In this document: piece by piece, positions 42,367 through 51,231 of the stretch
Numbering within the stretch: the stretch's first letter is position 1
How the letters are laid out: every line of letters starts with the position of its first letter
Assembly: GCF_022374935.2 (NCBI RefSeq)
Contig: NZ_CP092430.2
Span: 3,720,001-3,784,000 of the forward strand
DNA length: 64,000 nucleotides
DNA from: Mycolicibacter virginiensis
GTDB taxonomy: Bacteria > Actinomycetota > Actinomycetes > Mycobacteriales > Mycobacteriaceae
Direction of reading: 5' to 3'
The notes under the pieces: generated by a model
Database searches by the model: none
Told to the model about the DNA's origin: nothing
Seen by the model: the letters and a program-made list of their open reading frames with translations, nothing else
Program-made: the position numbers and the translations under genes

Positions 42367-43038
42367 GTGCCGATGAGCGCGTCTGACGGCTCCGACGCTC
42401 CGGCCGGCTTGACCGACACCGGACGCGTGGAGGCGTTCAGCGACGGTGTCTTCGCGATCGCGGTGACCCTGCTGGTGCTCGACCTCAAAGCACCCGAGCA
42501 CGCCCCCGGACAGCTGCTGGAGGGCCTGCTTCGGCAGTGGCCGGCCTACCTCGGCTACCTCGCGTCGTTCGGCTACGTCGCGGTGATCTGGCTCAACCAC
42601 CACCAGGCGTTCACCGCGATCAAACAGGTCAACAAGGGTGTACACCTGGCCAACATCGCCCTGCTGTTCACCACGGCGCTCATCCCGTTTCCGACCGCGG
42701 TGCTCTCCCGCGCGTTCATCGACGGCGCTGACACCCACGACGCGCGTACCGCCGTGGCCCTGTACGCCGGCATTTTGGCGGTGATGTGCGCGAGTTGGCT
42801 GCTGCTGTTCGACCAGGTCAGCCGATGCCCCGACCGGCTGGTCGCAGACGAGGTGGATCCGCGCGTGTTCGCCGCCCAACGGCTTCGGTCGATGACCGGG
42901 ATCGTCGCCTATCTGGTGGCGGGCGTGATCGGCGTGCTGTGGTCGCCGATGGTCGCGCTGGCGATTTTCGTCGTGATGCCGGCCTTCTACGCGATCAATA
43001 TCCCGGGCATGACCCGGCGAGACTCAACTCACCATTGA
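42367..43038 (+). CDS. TMEM175-family (DUF1211) potassium channel
   Basis: 223 aa with six hydrophobic segments. The pore/filter motif RVEAFSDGVFAIAVTLLVLD near residue 20 is the family signature ([RK]-x-x-x-FSDG-x-FAI). NHHQAFTAIKQVNKG and the C-terminal VALAIFVVMPAFYAINIPG follow. Bacterial members form tetrameric K+ channels. GTG 42367 or ATG 42373 may start; the gene is 4 bases from the lpqD stop, so co-transcribed. Confidence 0.88.
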   Translation: MPMSASDGSDAPAGLTDTGRVEAFSDGVFAIAVTLLVLDLKAPEHAPGQLLEGLLRQWPAYLGYLASFGYVAVIWLNHHQAFTAIKQVNKGVHLANIALLFTTALIPFPTAVLSRAFIDGADTHDARTAVALYAGILAVMCASWLLLFDQVSRCPDRLVADEVDPRVFAAQRLRSMTGIVAYLVAGVIGVLWSPMVALAIFVVMPAFYAINIPGMTRRDSTHH

Positions 43039-43069
43039 CGTAGCCGACCCGAGCGACCACCATGACCGC

Positions 43070-45106
43070 ATGCGTTATGTCGTTACCGGCGGTACCGGGT
43101 TTATTGGGCGGCGGGCGGTGGCCCGAATTCTGGAGCACAGTCCCGATGCGCAGGTGTGGGTGCTGGTGCGCCGCGCCTCGCTGGGCCGCTTTGAGGCCCT
43201 GGCCGCTCAGCACGGTCAGGCATGGGGCGAGCGGGTGAATCCACTGGTCGGCGACCTGACGGAAGAGAATCTGGGGTTGACCGACTCGGCGCTCGCCGAA
43301 CTGGGCGACATCGACCACGTGCTGCACTGTGCGGCCATCTACGACATCACCGCCGGCGCGGCCGAACAACAGGCCGCCAACGTCGAAGGCACTCGCGCGG
43401 TGATCGGGCTGGCGAAGCGGCTCGACGCCACCTTGTCGCACGTGTCGTCGATCGCGGTGGCCGGCAACTACGCCGGTGAGTTCACCGAAGACGACTTCGA
43501 CATCGGCCAGGAACTGCCAACCCCGTATCACCAGACCAAATTCGAGGCCGAAGCACTGGTGCGCTCGACGCCGGGACTGCGCTACCGGGTGTATCGGCCG
43601 GCGGTGGTGGTGGGCGATTCCCATACCGGCGAGATGGACAAGGTCGACGGGCCATACTACTTCTTTCCGCTGTTGGCCAAGCTGGCGGCACTGCCCCGGC
43701 TCACCCCGATGGCGGTGCCGGACACCGGACGCACCAACGTGGTTCCGGTCGACTACGTCGTCGATGCGCTGATCGAGTTGATGCACGCCGACGGGTATGA
43801 CGGGCGCACCTTCCACCTCACCGCGCCGCGCTCTATCGGGCTGCCCGACATCTACCGCGCCGTCGCGCGAGAGGCCGGGCTTCCGCCGCTACGCGCCACG
43901 CTGCCCGGCGCCGTGGCGGCCCCGGTGCTCAACGTCCGCGGGCGGGCCCGGGTGTGGCGCAACATGATGGCCACCCAGCTGGGCCTGCCCGCCGAGGTGC
44001 TCGACCTGGTGAACCTGCGGCCGACGTTCGTCGCCGACGCCACCCGCGCGGCGCTTGGTGGCAGTGTCCGGCTGCCCGAGTTCGCCGACTACGCGCCGGG
44101 GCTGTGGCGGTACTGGGCGCAACATCTGGATCCCGACCGCGCCCGCCGCGACGATCCGGCCGGGCCCCTGGTCGGCCGGCACGTCATCATCACCGGGGCG
44201 TCCAGCGGTATCGGCCGGGCTTCGGCGATCGCCGTCGCCGAGCGCGGCGGCACGGTCTTCGCGCTGGCCCGCAACGGCTCGGCACTCGACGATCTGGTGG
44301 CCGAAATCCGGGCCGGTGGTGGGCAGGCGCACGCGTTCACCTGTGACGTCACCGATTCGGCGTCGGTGGAGCACACCGTCAAGGACATCCTGGGCCGGTT
44401 CGGGCACGTCGACTACCTGGTGAACAACGCCGGCCGGTCGATCCGCCGATCGGTGGTCAACGCATGCGATCGGATGCACGACTACGAGCGCACGATGGCG
44501 GTCAATTACTTTGGCGCGGTGCGCATGACGCTGGCGCTGCTGCCGCACTGGCGGGAACGACGGTTCGGCCACGTCGTCAACGTCTCCAGCGTGGGGGTAC
44601 AGGCGCACAGCCCCAAGTACAGCGCGTACGTGCCCACCAAGGCGGCGCTGGACGCGTTCGCCAATGTGGTGTCGACCGAGACACTGTCGGACCACATCAC
44701 GTTTACCAACATCCACATGCCGCTGGTGTCCACCCCGATGATTGCGCCGACCGGAAAACTGGTTCCGATGGGGGCGATCAGCGCCGAACACGCGGCGGCA
44801 ATGGTGGTTCGCGGGCTGGTCGAGAAGCCGGACCGGATCGACACCCCATCGGGCACGCTGGGCGCGGCCGGCAACTACTTCACCCCCAAGCTGTCCCGAC
44901 GGGTCCTGCACCAGCTGTACCTGGGCTACCCGGACTCGGCAGCAGCACGCGGCATGGCGCCCCCAGAAACCACCGAAGCCGTTGCACCCGTTGCGGCACA
45001 CCCGACTCGACGGCGCCCGAAGCGGCCGTCGCGGGCGATCCCCCGGGCACGGACGCCCCGCCCGATCAAGCGGGCGGTGCGGTTGGTTCCGGGCGTGTAC
45101 TGGTGA
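43070..45106 (+). CDS. acrA1: Two-domain fatty acyl-CoA reductase (AcrA1-like)
   Basis: 678 aa with an extended-SDR reductase half (YVVTGGTGFIGRRAVARIL, HCAAIYDITA, TPYHQTKFEAEALV) and a classical SDR half from ~residue 370 (VIITGASSGIGRASAIAVAE, NNAGRSIRR, YSAYVPTKAALDAF with YxxxK). The architecture matches Rv3391. Expected to reduce fatty acyl-CoA/ACP to aldehyde or alcohol. The Arg/Pro-rich C-terminus is basic. In M. tuberculosis cmaA1 lies between this gene and iunH; here iunH follows after 10 bases. Confidence 0.9.
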   Translation: MRYVVTGGTGFIGRRAVARILEHSPDAQVWVLVRRASLGRFEALAAQHGQAWGERVNPLVGDLTEENLGLTDSALAELGDIDHVLHCAAIYDITAGAAEQQAANVEGTRAVIGLAKRLDATLSHVSSIAVAGNYAGEFTEDDFDIGQELPTPYHQTKFEAEALVRSTPGLRYRVYRPAVVVGDSHTGEMDKVDGPYYFFPLLAKLAALPRLTPMAVPDTGRTNVVPVDYVVDALIELMHADGYDGRTFHLTAPRSIGLPDIYRAVAREAGLPPLRATLPGAVAAPVLNVRGRARVWRNMMATQLGLPAEVLDLVNLRPTFVADATRAALGGSVRLPEFADYAPGLWRYWAQHLDPDRARRDDPAGPLVGRHVIITGASSGIGRASAIAVAERGGTVFALARNGSALDDLVAEIRAGGGQAHAFTCDVTDSASVEHTVKDILGRFGHVDYLVNNAGRSIRRSVVNACDRMHDYERTMAVNYFGAVRMTLALLPHWRERRFGHVVNVSSVGVQAHSPKYSAYVPTKAALDAFANVVSTETLSDHITFTNIHMPLVSTPMIAPTGKLVPMGAISAEHAAAMVVRGLVEKPDRIDTPSGTLGAAGNYFTPKLSRRVLHQLYLGYPDSAAARGMAPPETTEAVAPVAAHPTRRRPKRPSRAIPRARTPRPIKRAVRLVPGVYW

Positions 45107-45116
45107 GCCTGCGCTT

Positions 45117-46298
45117 GTGACACTGCCCGTCTTCGCCGACTTCGATACCGGCGTCGACGACGCGGTCGCGCTGGTGTACCTGTTGGCCAGCCCGGATGCC
45201 GAACTTGTCGGGATCGCCGCTACCGGCGGAAACGTTGCGGTACAGCAGGTCTGCCGCAACAACCTGGCCCTGTTGGAATTGTGCGGGGCGACCGGCGTGC
45301 CGGTGTCCAAAGGCGCCGACGGACCGGCCCGCACCGCGGAGAACATCCACGGCCCGCAGGGGCTGGGGTACGCCGAGTTGCCGCCCGGCACCGGACAGCT
45401 CACCGGATACGACGCCGCCGCAGCCTGGGTCGCCGCCGCGCGGGAACATCCGGGGCAGCTGATCGGTCTGGCCACCGGCCCGCTGACCAACCTGGCATTG
45501 GCACTGCGGACCGAGCCGGCACTGCCCACGCTGCTACGTCGGCTGGTGATCATGGGCAGTGCGTTCTCCGGCGAACGGTCCGGCTGGGCCGAGTTCAACA
45601 TCGGGTTCGATCCCGAGGCGGCCGCTGAGGTATTCACGACATGGGGAACAGTTGCGCCGCAACGGCTTCCGATCGTGTGCGGCCTGGATCTGACCCGGCA
45701 CATCGCGATCACGCCGGCGATCCTGGCGCGACTGTCCGCGCCGGCTGACAGCCCGGTGGTTCAGCGAGGCTCGACGCAGGAGAGCCGAAGCTGGGACCAC
45801 CGCATGAACCCGGTGGTTCAGCGAGGCTCGACGCAGGAGAGCCGAAGCTGGGACCACCGCATGAGCCCGGTGGTTCAGCGAGGCTCGACGCAGGAGAGCC
45901 GAAGCTGGGACCACCGCATGAGCCCGGTGGTTCAGCGAGGCTCGACGCAGGAGAGCCGAAGCTGGGACCACCGCATTAGCCCGGTGGTTCGGATGCTCAA
46001 CGACGCACTGCGGTTCTATTTCGAGGCACACGAGGCGCACGGCCACGGCTACCTGGCGTATCTGCACGATCCGCTGGCCGCGGCGGTCGCACTGGAACCC
46101 ACGCTGGTGACGACTCGCCAGGCTGCGGTGCGAGTCGAGCTTGCGCCCGGCGATGCGCGCGGGCGCACGGTCCCCGACTGGGATGCCGCACAGCCCAACG
46201 CGCTGATCGGGGTGGGCGTCGACCCGGCGGTGTTCTTCGACCGGTTCGTGCAGCGGGTCAGCGCATTCGCCGGTTCTCTCCCACCGAACGTGCACTGA
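45117..46298 (+). CDS. iunH: Nucleoside hydrolase with in-frame 4 x 19-residue repeat insertion
   Basis: 393 aa, ~76 longer than homologues. The family motif FADFDTGVDDAVALVYLL (Ca2+/ribose Asp cluster) opens the protein from GTG 45117; IMGSAFSGERSGWAEFNIGF and YLHDPLAAAVAL (with catalytic His) follow. Residues 212-287 are four 19-residue repeats (SPVVQRGSTQESRSWDHRM) encoded by a dispersed 57-bp DNA repeat, after which SPVVRMLNDALRFYFEAH resumes. The insertion falls in the variable loop region before the catalytic C-terminal part, so activity may survive. Hydrolyses purine/pyrimidine nucleosides for base salvage. Confidence 0.9.
   Translation: MTLPVFADFDTGVDDAVALVYLLASPDAELVGIAATGGNVAVQQVCRNNLALLELCGATGVPVSKGADGPARTAENIHGPQGLGYAELPPGTGQLTGYDAAAAWVAAAREHPGQLIGLATGPLTNLALALRTEPALPTLLRRLVIMGSAFSGERSGWAEFNIGFDPEAAAEVFTTWGTVAPQRLPIVCGLDLTRHIAITPAILARLSAPADSPVVQRGSTQESRSWDHRMNPVVQRGSTQESRSWDHRMSPVVQRGSTQESRSWDHRMSPVVQRGSTQESRSWDHRISPVVRMLNDALRFYFEAHEAHGHGYLAYLHDPLAAAVALEPTLVTTRQAAVRVELAPGDARGRTVPDWDAAQPNALIGVGVDPAVFFDRFVQRVSAFAGSLPPNVH
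45750..45977 (+). repeat. Four tandem 57-bp repeats inside iunH
   Basis: Units start at 45750, 45807, 45864 and 45921; a 13-base partial unit follows. Copies are nearly identical (AGC/AAC at the start of unit 2, ATG/ATT at the end of unit 4). The core CAGCGAGGCTCGACGCAGG then AGAGCCGAAGCTGG equals the intergenic 56-bp element at 31741. The extra base per unit makes the period a multiple of three, keeping the frame. Confidence 0.95.
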
Positions 46299-46373
46299 GG
46301 GCGATCTCGGAGCCGAATTCTCGCGCTGCGTACACGTTCGGCGCGGGGTCCCTCGCGCGGCAATTGACCGGGT

Positions 46374-47969
46374 TCACTCGTACACCCCCTCCAGATACCA
46401 CCGTCGCAGCCGGTAACACAGCAGCAGCGCCCGCCCGGGCGCTGCGCTTCCCGGCGAGTCCTCCAGCAGCGCCTGGACCCGGGCGGTGCGCCCGGATCCC
46501 GGCCCCTCCCGCTGCGGGTCCCACCACCGTTCGTCGACCGGCCAGGGACCGGCCCACCAGCGCAGCCGGTCGTCACGCCCCCGGGCGACCAGCCAGGCCG
46601 GGTCGGCGGAGAAGAGCCCCCGGCCCGTCACTCGGATCGGATTGCGTTCGGCGTCAAGCAGTTCCACCGGGTCATCGAGCAGTACCGACGGCGAGGGTTC
46701 GGGAAGCCGGCCGGGCCACGGCTGGCGCGGGTCGGCTAGCGGCACCGGCTCATCCCCCAGCGGGGTCAAGGTGATGCGCTCGGCGGGGCCGCGGCCGCCG
46801 GAGAGCACCGGCACCCGTACCGCTTCGGGACCGAGCAGGCTCTGCACCCGCACCAGGGCGCGGCGGGCACGCAACCGGTCCTCCTCCCCGAGGCCGCCCC
46901 ACAGCGGCAACTGCAGCGCTTCGGTCGCCGAGAGCACCTCCACCGGCTCCAGCCGCAGCAGCGTCACCGGACCGGAGGGCCGGTCGGAGCCGACGCGGCT
47001 GTTCAGCCAGCCGTCCAGCTGCCAGCGCACCCGATCCGCGGTGGCATCCTCGGTCAACGGCTCGGCGCATCGCCACACCCGGGTCAGCTCTTGTCCGGTG
47101 TCGGTGACGGCGTGAATGGCCAGCCGGGTGCAGCCGACCCCGGCGGCCATCAGCGTCCGGTGCAGCGCACCGGCCAGCGAGCGACCGGCGAACGCCGCGG
47201 CGTCGACCCGGTCGATCGGCGGATCGCAGTGCAGCACGGCCTCGAGATCCGGCGTGGGCTCCCGCCCGGACGGACCGCGTTCCGGCTCGGCGCGGGCGAA
47301 CCGGTGCGCGATGAGCGCGTCGGGGCCGAACCGCGAGGTGACATCCGGCCGGGGCAGCGCAGCGAATTGCCCTATGGTTCGAATTCCCAAGCGCCACAAC
47401 AGGTCAACCAGGCCGTCCCGCCCGGGACCGGACAGGCTGGGCTCGGCGGCCAGCTGCCGGATCGACAGCGCCGACAGGAATCGGGCGTCTGTCCCGGGCG
47501 GCACCACGGCCCCGGCACGTGCGGCGAGCACCGCGGTGGAGAGCCCGTCGGCGATCCCGACCTGGCATTCGACATCGGCCGCGGCCACTGCATCGACGAG
47601 GCGTTCAGCGGCCCGCTCCTCGGAGCCGAAGACTCGCACCGCACCGCGCACCGACACCACCAGCAGCCCGGGCCGCAACACCTCAGCAGCCGGCATCAGT
47701 TCGTCGACCGCAGCCAGGACCGGCTCGAACAGCCGGGCATCGCGATCGGTGTCGGCGGCCACCACATGCAGCGCTGGACAGCGGGCCGCCGCTTCTCGGC
47801 GTCGCAGCCCACGCCGGACCCCCGCCGCCCGGGCGCCCGCCGAACAGGCGACCACCCGGTTGGCCAGAGTGACCGCAATCGGCGCGGTGGCCGGCAGCCC
47901 CGCCGCGGCCGCCGCGGCGACCGCGGGCCAGTCCATGCACCACAGCGCCAGCACTCGAGAGTCGACCAT
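46374..47969 (-). CDS. imuB: ImuB, inactive Y-family polymerase adaptor
   Basis: 531 aa. Y-family polymerase fold (LALWCMDWPAVAAAAAAGLP; GVRRGLRRREAAARCPAL) without the catalytic acidic residues. HhH region LVDLLWRLGIRTIGQFAALP, and the beta-clamp-binding motif QLPLWGGLG near residue 353. It links DnaE2 to the sliding clamp and to ImuA' in SOS mutagenesis. It begins 11 bases after the imuA' stop on the same strand, under the upstream LexA box. Converges on iunH. Confidence 0.94.
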   Translation of the reverse strand: MVDSRVLALWCMDWPAVAAAAAAGLPATAPIAVTLANRVVACSAGARAAGVRRGLRRREAAARCPALHVVAADTDRDARLFEPVLAAVDELMPAAEVLRPGLLVVSVRGAVRVFGSEERAAERLVDAVAAADVECQVGIADGLSTAVLAARAGAVVPPGTDARFLSALSIRQLAAEPSLSGPGRDGLVDLLWRLGIRTIGQFAALPRPDVTSRFGPDALIAHRFARAEPERGPSGREPTPDLEAVLHCDPPIDRVDAAAFAGRSLAGALHRTLMAAGVGCTRLAIHAVTDTGQELTRVWRCAEPLTEDATADRVRWQLDGWLNSRVGSDRPSGPVTLLRLEPVEVLSATEALQLPLWGGLGEEDRLRARRALVRVQSLLGPEAVRVPVLSGGRGPAERITLTPLGDEPVPLADPRQPWPGRLPEPSPSVLLDDPVELLDAERNPIRVTGRGLFSADPAWLVARGRDDRLRWWAGPWPVDERWWDPQREGPGSGRTARVQALLEDSPGSAAPGRALLLCYRLRRWYLEGVYE

Positions 47970-47980
47970 GAGAAGGCTCG

Positions 47981-48688
47981 CTACCCGGCCCTGGTTCGCC
48001 CGGCCGCGCGTCCGGCGGCCCGCACCTCGAGCCGCACCGCGCCGATCCGCCCGAAGCCGGGGATGGCGCCGCAGCCCGCCATCTTGTCGCCTACCGTCTC
48101 ATAGCCGCTCACCCGAGCGTCCAACTGCAGCGCCGTGCCCTGCCAGGCGCCGCCGGAGACCAGCAGGGCGCAGCCCCGGTGTCGCGCGCGGGCCAGCACC
48201 ACCCGGGTGCGCGCCGGCGGCACCGATCGACCACCCAGTCCGAGCACCACCAGATCCATGCCGTCCATCAGCACCGTGGCCACCTCCACCGGGTCGTTGC
48301 CGGGGTCGGGGATCACCGCGAGCCGGCTCAGGTCGGCGCCCATCTCGGAGGCGGCCAGCAGACCGAGATCGGGCTGACCGACGATGGCTGCGTTGCCGCC
48401 GGCCGCCGTCACCGTGGCCACCATGCTCAGCATCAGCGAGCGGGCCCCCGAGAGCACCGCCACCGTGCCGCGCGGCAGCCCGGCGGGCAACACCCCGGCC
48501 AGCAGCGACGGGACCGGCAGCACAGCCTCGAAAACCGGGTCGGCCGGGGCCGCCGAAGGCCCAGCCCCCCGCCGGCCCACACCCACCTTGCCCGACACCG
48601 CCGCCATCTGCCGACGCAGCTGTTCTAGCTGGTCGGCGCGATTCTTTCCGGAGCTATGACGTTGCCCCAAGTCCACTGCCGCCGTCAT
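47981..48688 (-). CDS. imuA': ImuA' mutasome protein
   Basis: 235 aa RecA-like accessory protein (Rv3395c-like). [40 protein letters not shown] and [20 protein letters not shown] are recognisable; the Walker A is degenerate. ATG 48688 has GGAGG 5 bases upstream. Essential partner of ImuB and DnaE2 in induced mutagenesis. The Arg/Ala-rich C-terminus is the part that binds ImuB in homologues. Confidence 0.9.
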   Translation of the reverse strand: MTAAVDLGQRHSSGKNRADQLEQLRRQMAAVSGKVGVGRRGAGPSAAPADPVFEAVLPVPSLLAGVLPAGLPRGTVAVLSGARSLMLSMVATVTAAGGNAAIVGQPDLGLLAASEMGADLSRLAVIPDPGNDPVEVATVLMDGMDLVVLGLGGRSVPPARTRVVLARARHRGCALLVSGGAWQGTALQLDARVSGYETVGDKMAGCGAIPGFGRIGAVRLEVRAAGRAAGRTRAG

Positions 48689-48717
48689 GATCGCCTCCGG
48701 AAAACACTCGAATATGT

Positions 48718-48733
48718 TCGAAACTATGTTCGA
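48718..48733 (-). promoter_or_regulatory. LexA (SOS) box of imuA'-imuB
   Basis: TCGAAACTATGTTCGA matches TCGAAC-N4-GTTCGA with one mismatch, 30 bases upstream of imuA'. A second overlapping TCGAATATGTTCGA starts at 48708. Confidence 0.82.
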
Positions 48734-48830
48734 TTGACCCGAGTGAACACTTCCCCACCGACAACCGTCAAGCCGGATCTCGCGGCGGCGCATCAACGGC
48801 CCCTCGCGCCCCATCAGCACCGATGATTGG

Positions 48831-48850
48831 TACATAGTTCAAAATATGTA
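48831..48850 (+). promoter_or_regulatory. Palindromic candidate operator before the MpaB-TetR pair
   Basis: TACATA at 48831-48836 and TATGTA at 48845-48850 form an inverted repeat 12 bases before the MpaB-type start. It may bind the TetR protein encoded downstream. Confidence 0.45.
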
Positions 48851-48862
48851 ACACTGTTCCGC

Positions 48863-49717
48863 ATGACCCAATCCGTGGAGTCCGACGCGACTACCGATGC
48901 GCTGCCGTTGGGACCGCAGTCCTTGGTGTGGCGCTACTTCGGCGACAACCGGATGTTCTTGATCGGGCCGCGGCCCGCGGTGCTGCAGAACATGCTCGCC
49001 GAGCTCGGCCAGGGCGTGCTTGACCACTCGGTGTTCTTCACCGACACCGCCGCCCGCATCAAACGCTCGCTGCCGCCGATCTTCATGACCGTCTACGGCG
49101 ACGACTCGGACAACACCGGCCAGCAGGTGCGCGACTTCCACCACAACATCAAGGGGACGATGCCCGACGGGAGCCGGTATCACGCCCTGGATCCCGAGAC
49201 CTACTTCTGGGCGCACGCCACCTTCGTCGAGCAGGTGCTGTACTTCGCCGACACCTTCGTCAAGCGGCTGACCCCCGCAGAGAAGGAACGGATCTACCTC
49301 GAATCGAAGACCTGGTATCGCCGCTACGGTGTCAGCGACCGGGCGATGCCGGCCGACTACGCCGCGTTCGAGCGCTACTGGAATCAGATGCTGGACAAGG
49401 TTCTCGTCGACCACCCGACCGCCAAGTACGGCGTCGGCTATGTCACCAAGGGTTTCCCCTGCCCCAAGGGAGTGCCGCCGACGCTGTGGCGGGCGATCTC
49501 GGTGGTCTTCAATCCGCTCGCGGCGTTTCTCACCACCGGCGGTATGCCGCCGAGCACCCGTGCCCAACTGGGCCTGCCGTGGAGTGATCGCCACGAGCGA
49601 CGCTATCAGCGGTTCGCCGCGGTCTGCCGGTCGCGGCCGGTCAACTGGGCATGGGATCATTTGCCGATGCGACTGCGCTACAACCAATTCGCCTATGCCG
49701 GCTACACCCGGGGCTGA
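48863..49717 (+). CDS. Oxygenase MpaB / DUF2236 family protein
   Basis: 284 aa from ATG 48863. [40 protein letters not shown] and [20 protein letters not shown] match the MpaB/DUF2236 family, whose conserved His (HAT, HHN) and Arg residues bind heme in characterised relatives such as latex-clearing protein. Its substrate is unknown. The TetR gene overlaps its end by 23 bases, so the regulator and enzyme are co-transcribed. Divergent from imuA'. Confidence 0.87.
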   Translation: MTQSVESDATTDALPLGPQSLVWRYFGDNRMFLIGPRPAVLQNMLAELGQGVLDHSVFFTDTAARIKRSLPPIFMTVYGDDSDNTGQQVRDFHHNIKGTMPDGSRYHALDPETYFWAHATFVEQVLYFADTFVKRLTPAEKERIYLESKTWYRRYGVSDRAMPADYAAFERYWNQMLDKVLVDHPTAKYGVGYVTKGFPCPKGVPPTLWRAISVVFNPLAAFLTTGGMPPSTRAQLGLPWSDRHERRYQRFAAVCRSRPVNWAWDHLPMRLRYNQFAYAGYTRG

Positions 49718-50297
49718 CCCGGCGACCACCGCCATCCTCGATGCCGCGGTCGCCGAGTTCGAGCAGCACGGCTTCCGACGGGTCGCACTCGACGACGTCG
49801 CCCGCCGCGCGCGAGTCAGCCGCACCACCATCTACCGCCGGTTCGCCGGCCGCGATGAGCTGGTCGCCGCGGTCATCGACCGGGAGAACGCCGCGCTCTA
49901 CGACGACATCGCCGCCGAGCTGAAAAACTCTGGCCCCCAGTCGAATTACTATGTCGAGGCGTTCACCTCGGCGATCATGCAGTTTCGCCGACATCGGGTG
50001 CTCAACCGGATGATCACCGACGAGCCGGCGCTGGCGCTGGAACTGGGCCAACGGCACTACGACGCGATCATGGACCGGATGTCCGAAGCGCTGCAGGTGA
50101 TCTTCCCGGCCGGATTCGCCGAACGCATCGGCGCGGCGGTGGTCACCGAATTGGCCGACATCATCCTGCGCTACGCCGCGATGGCACTGTTATTGCCGTC
50201 GCGCGAACCGCTGGAATCCGCCGAGGACATCCGCACATTCGCGACCGCGCATTTTCTGCCGAGTCTTCCCGCGGCACTGCGCGCAATGCCGATGTAG
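49695..50297 (+). CDS. TetR-family transcriptional regulator
   Basis: 200 aa. N-terminal helix-turn-helix at ~15-60: [20 protein letters not shown], then [21 protein letters not shown]-terminal ligand domain variable. ATG 49695 lies inside the end of the MpaB-type gene. Probably autoregulates the pair through the palindrome at 48831 in response to an unknown ligand. Confidence 0.9.
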   Translation: MPATPGADPATTAILDAAVAEFEQHGFRRVALDDVARRARVSRTTIYRRFAGRDELVAAVIDRENAALYDDIAAELKNSGPQSNYYVEAFTSAIMQFRRHRVLNRMITDEPALALELGQRHYDAIMDRMSEALQVIFPAGFAERIGAAVVTELADIILRYAAMALLLPSREPLESAEDIRTFATAHFLPSLPAALRAMPM

Positions 50298-50314
50298 GGG
50301 GTTGCCCCCACTCA

Positions 50315-51226
50315 TCAGAGGGCCGCACTGACTCCCATCGAGGCCGCCACCTCGGGCATGTAGCGCTCCGCGAGCAGGGTCGCGATGGCCTCGACATCAC
50401 TGGCCAGCGGATACATGTGGCGATATTGCAGAACCTGTTTGCCGATCAGCCCGAGCCGCTCGGTGAACGTCGGCATGCGGCCCGGATCCAGCAACGGTGT
50501 GTTGAACGGCGCGCAGTCGGAACGCTGAAACTCAAAAGCCGCGCTGATCCGCGGCGCGGCCCCGAGACGGCTGCCGCGCCCGCCCCAGTGCAGCACTGCC
50601 TGGTTCCAGGCGAACATGGTGCCGGCCGTGGCCGGTAGCGCCCGAACGTCCTGCACATTGCGGACCACGGTGTTGTCCGGCCCGTCCCATCGACGCTGGA
50701 CGAAACGATCGTCGAGATGGGCGGGCAGCACGTACATGCATCCATTCAGCGGGGTGGCATCGGTGAACGGGAGCCACACCGTCAGCGTCCGCGGCGAGTT
50801 GTCGGCATCGAGAGTCCCGATCACCCGGTCGCGGTGCGGGCCCCAACCCACCGCGTTGTCGCTGGGGTTGACGTGCCAGACCCAGAAGTCGGGCAATGCC
50901 TGGTATCCCTCGCCCATCACGCTGGACAGGAAATCTGAAAGCCCCTGGAAAGCCAGCCACAGCTCGTCATAGACGAAGGCGAAAGCCAGTGGGATGCCTT
51001 GTTGGAACAGCGTCGACACGCCCGCGCGAATGGGCGCGATGGCCGCTTCCGGCAGGGCGTCGGGAACCTGGACGTAGCCCTCGCGCTTCAGGTTGGCCAG
51101 CTGGGTGTCGAGCTCACCGACCGCAGCGGACGGGCGGGCGCCCCCGGCTTCTATCGACATTTCTGGGCATAGCTGCGCCCAGAATTCGCGACGCACAACG
51201 TCGGCAGCCGAAAGCGCAGCAATCAT
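50315..51226 (-). CDS. Phytanoyl-CoA dioxygenase (PhyH) family protein
   Basis: 303 aa Fe(II)/2-oxoglutarate-dependent dioxygenase. Iron ligands appear as GPHRDRV (H-x-D) near residue 133 and the distal His in AVLHWGGRGSRLGAAPRIS, whose Arg would bind 2-oxoglutarate; VWLPFTDATPLNGCMYVLP is the typical linking strand. ATG 51226 begins 5 bases after the guaA stop, so the two are probably one transcript. Substrate unknown; no secondary-metabolite genes adjoin. Confidence 0.87.
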   Translation of the reverse strand: MIAALSAADVVRREFWAQLCPEMSIEAGGARPSAAVGELDTQLANLKREGYVQVPDALPEAAIAPIRAGVSTLFQQGIPLAFAFVYDELWLAFQGLSDFLSSVMGEGYQALPDFWVWHVNPSDNAVGWGPHRDRVIGTLDADNSPRTLTVWLPFTDATPLNGCMYVLPAHLDDRFVQRRWDGPDNTVVRNVQDVRALPATAGTMFAWNQAVLHWGGRGSRLGAAPRISAAFEFQRSDCAPFNTPLLDPGRMPTFTERLGLIGKQVLQYRHMYPLASDVEAIATLLAERYMPEVAASMGVSAAL

Positions 51227-51231
51227 CGTGG

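Noticed and set aside
45750..45977. Possible CRISPR array
   Set aside because: The repeats are directly tandem with no spacers, and the unit continues an open reading frame.
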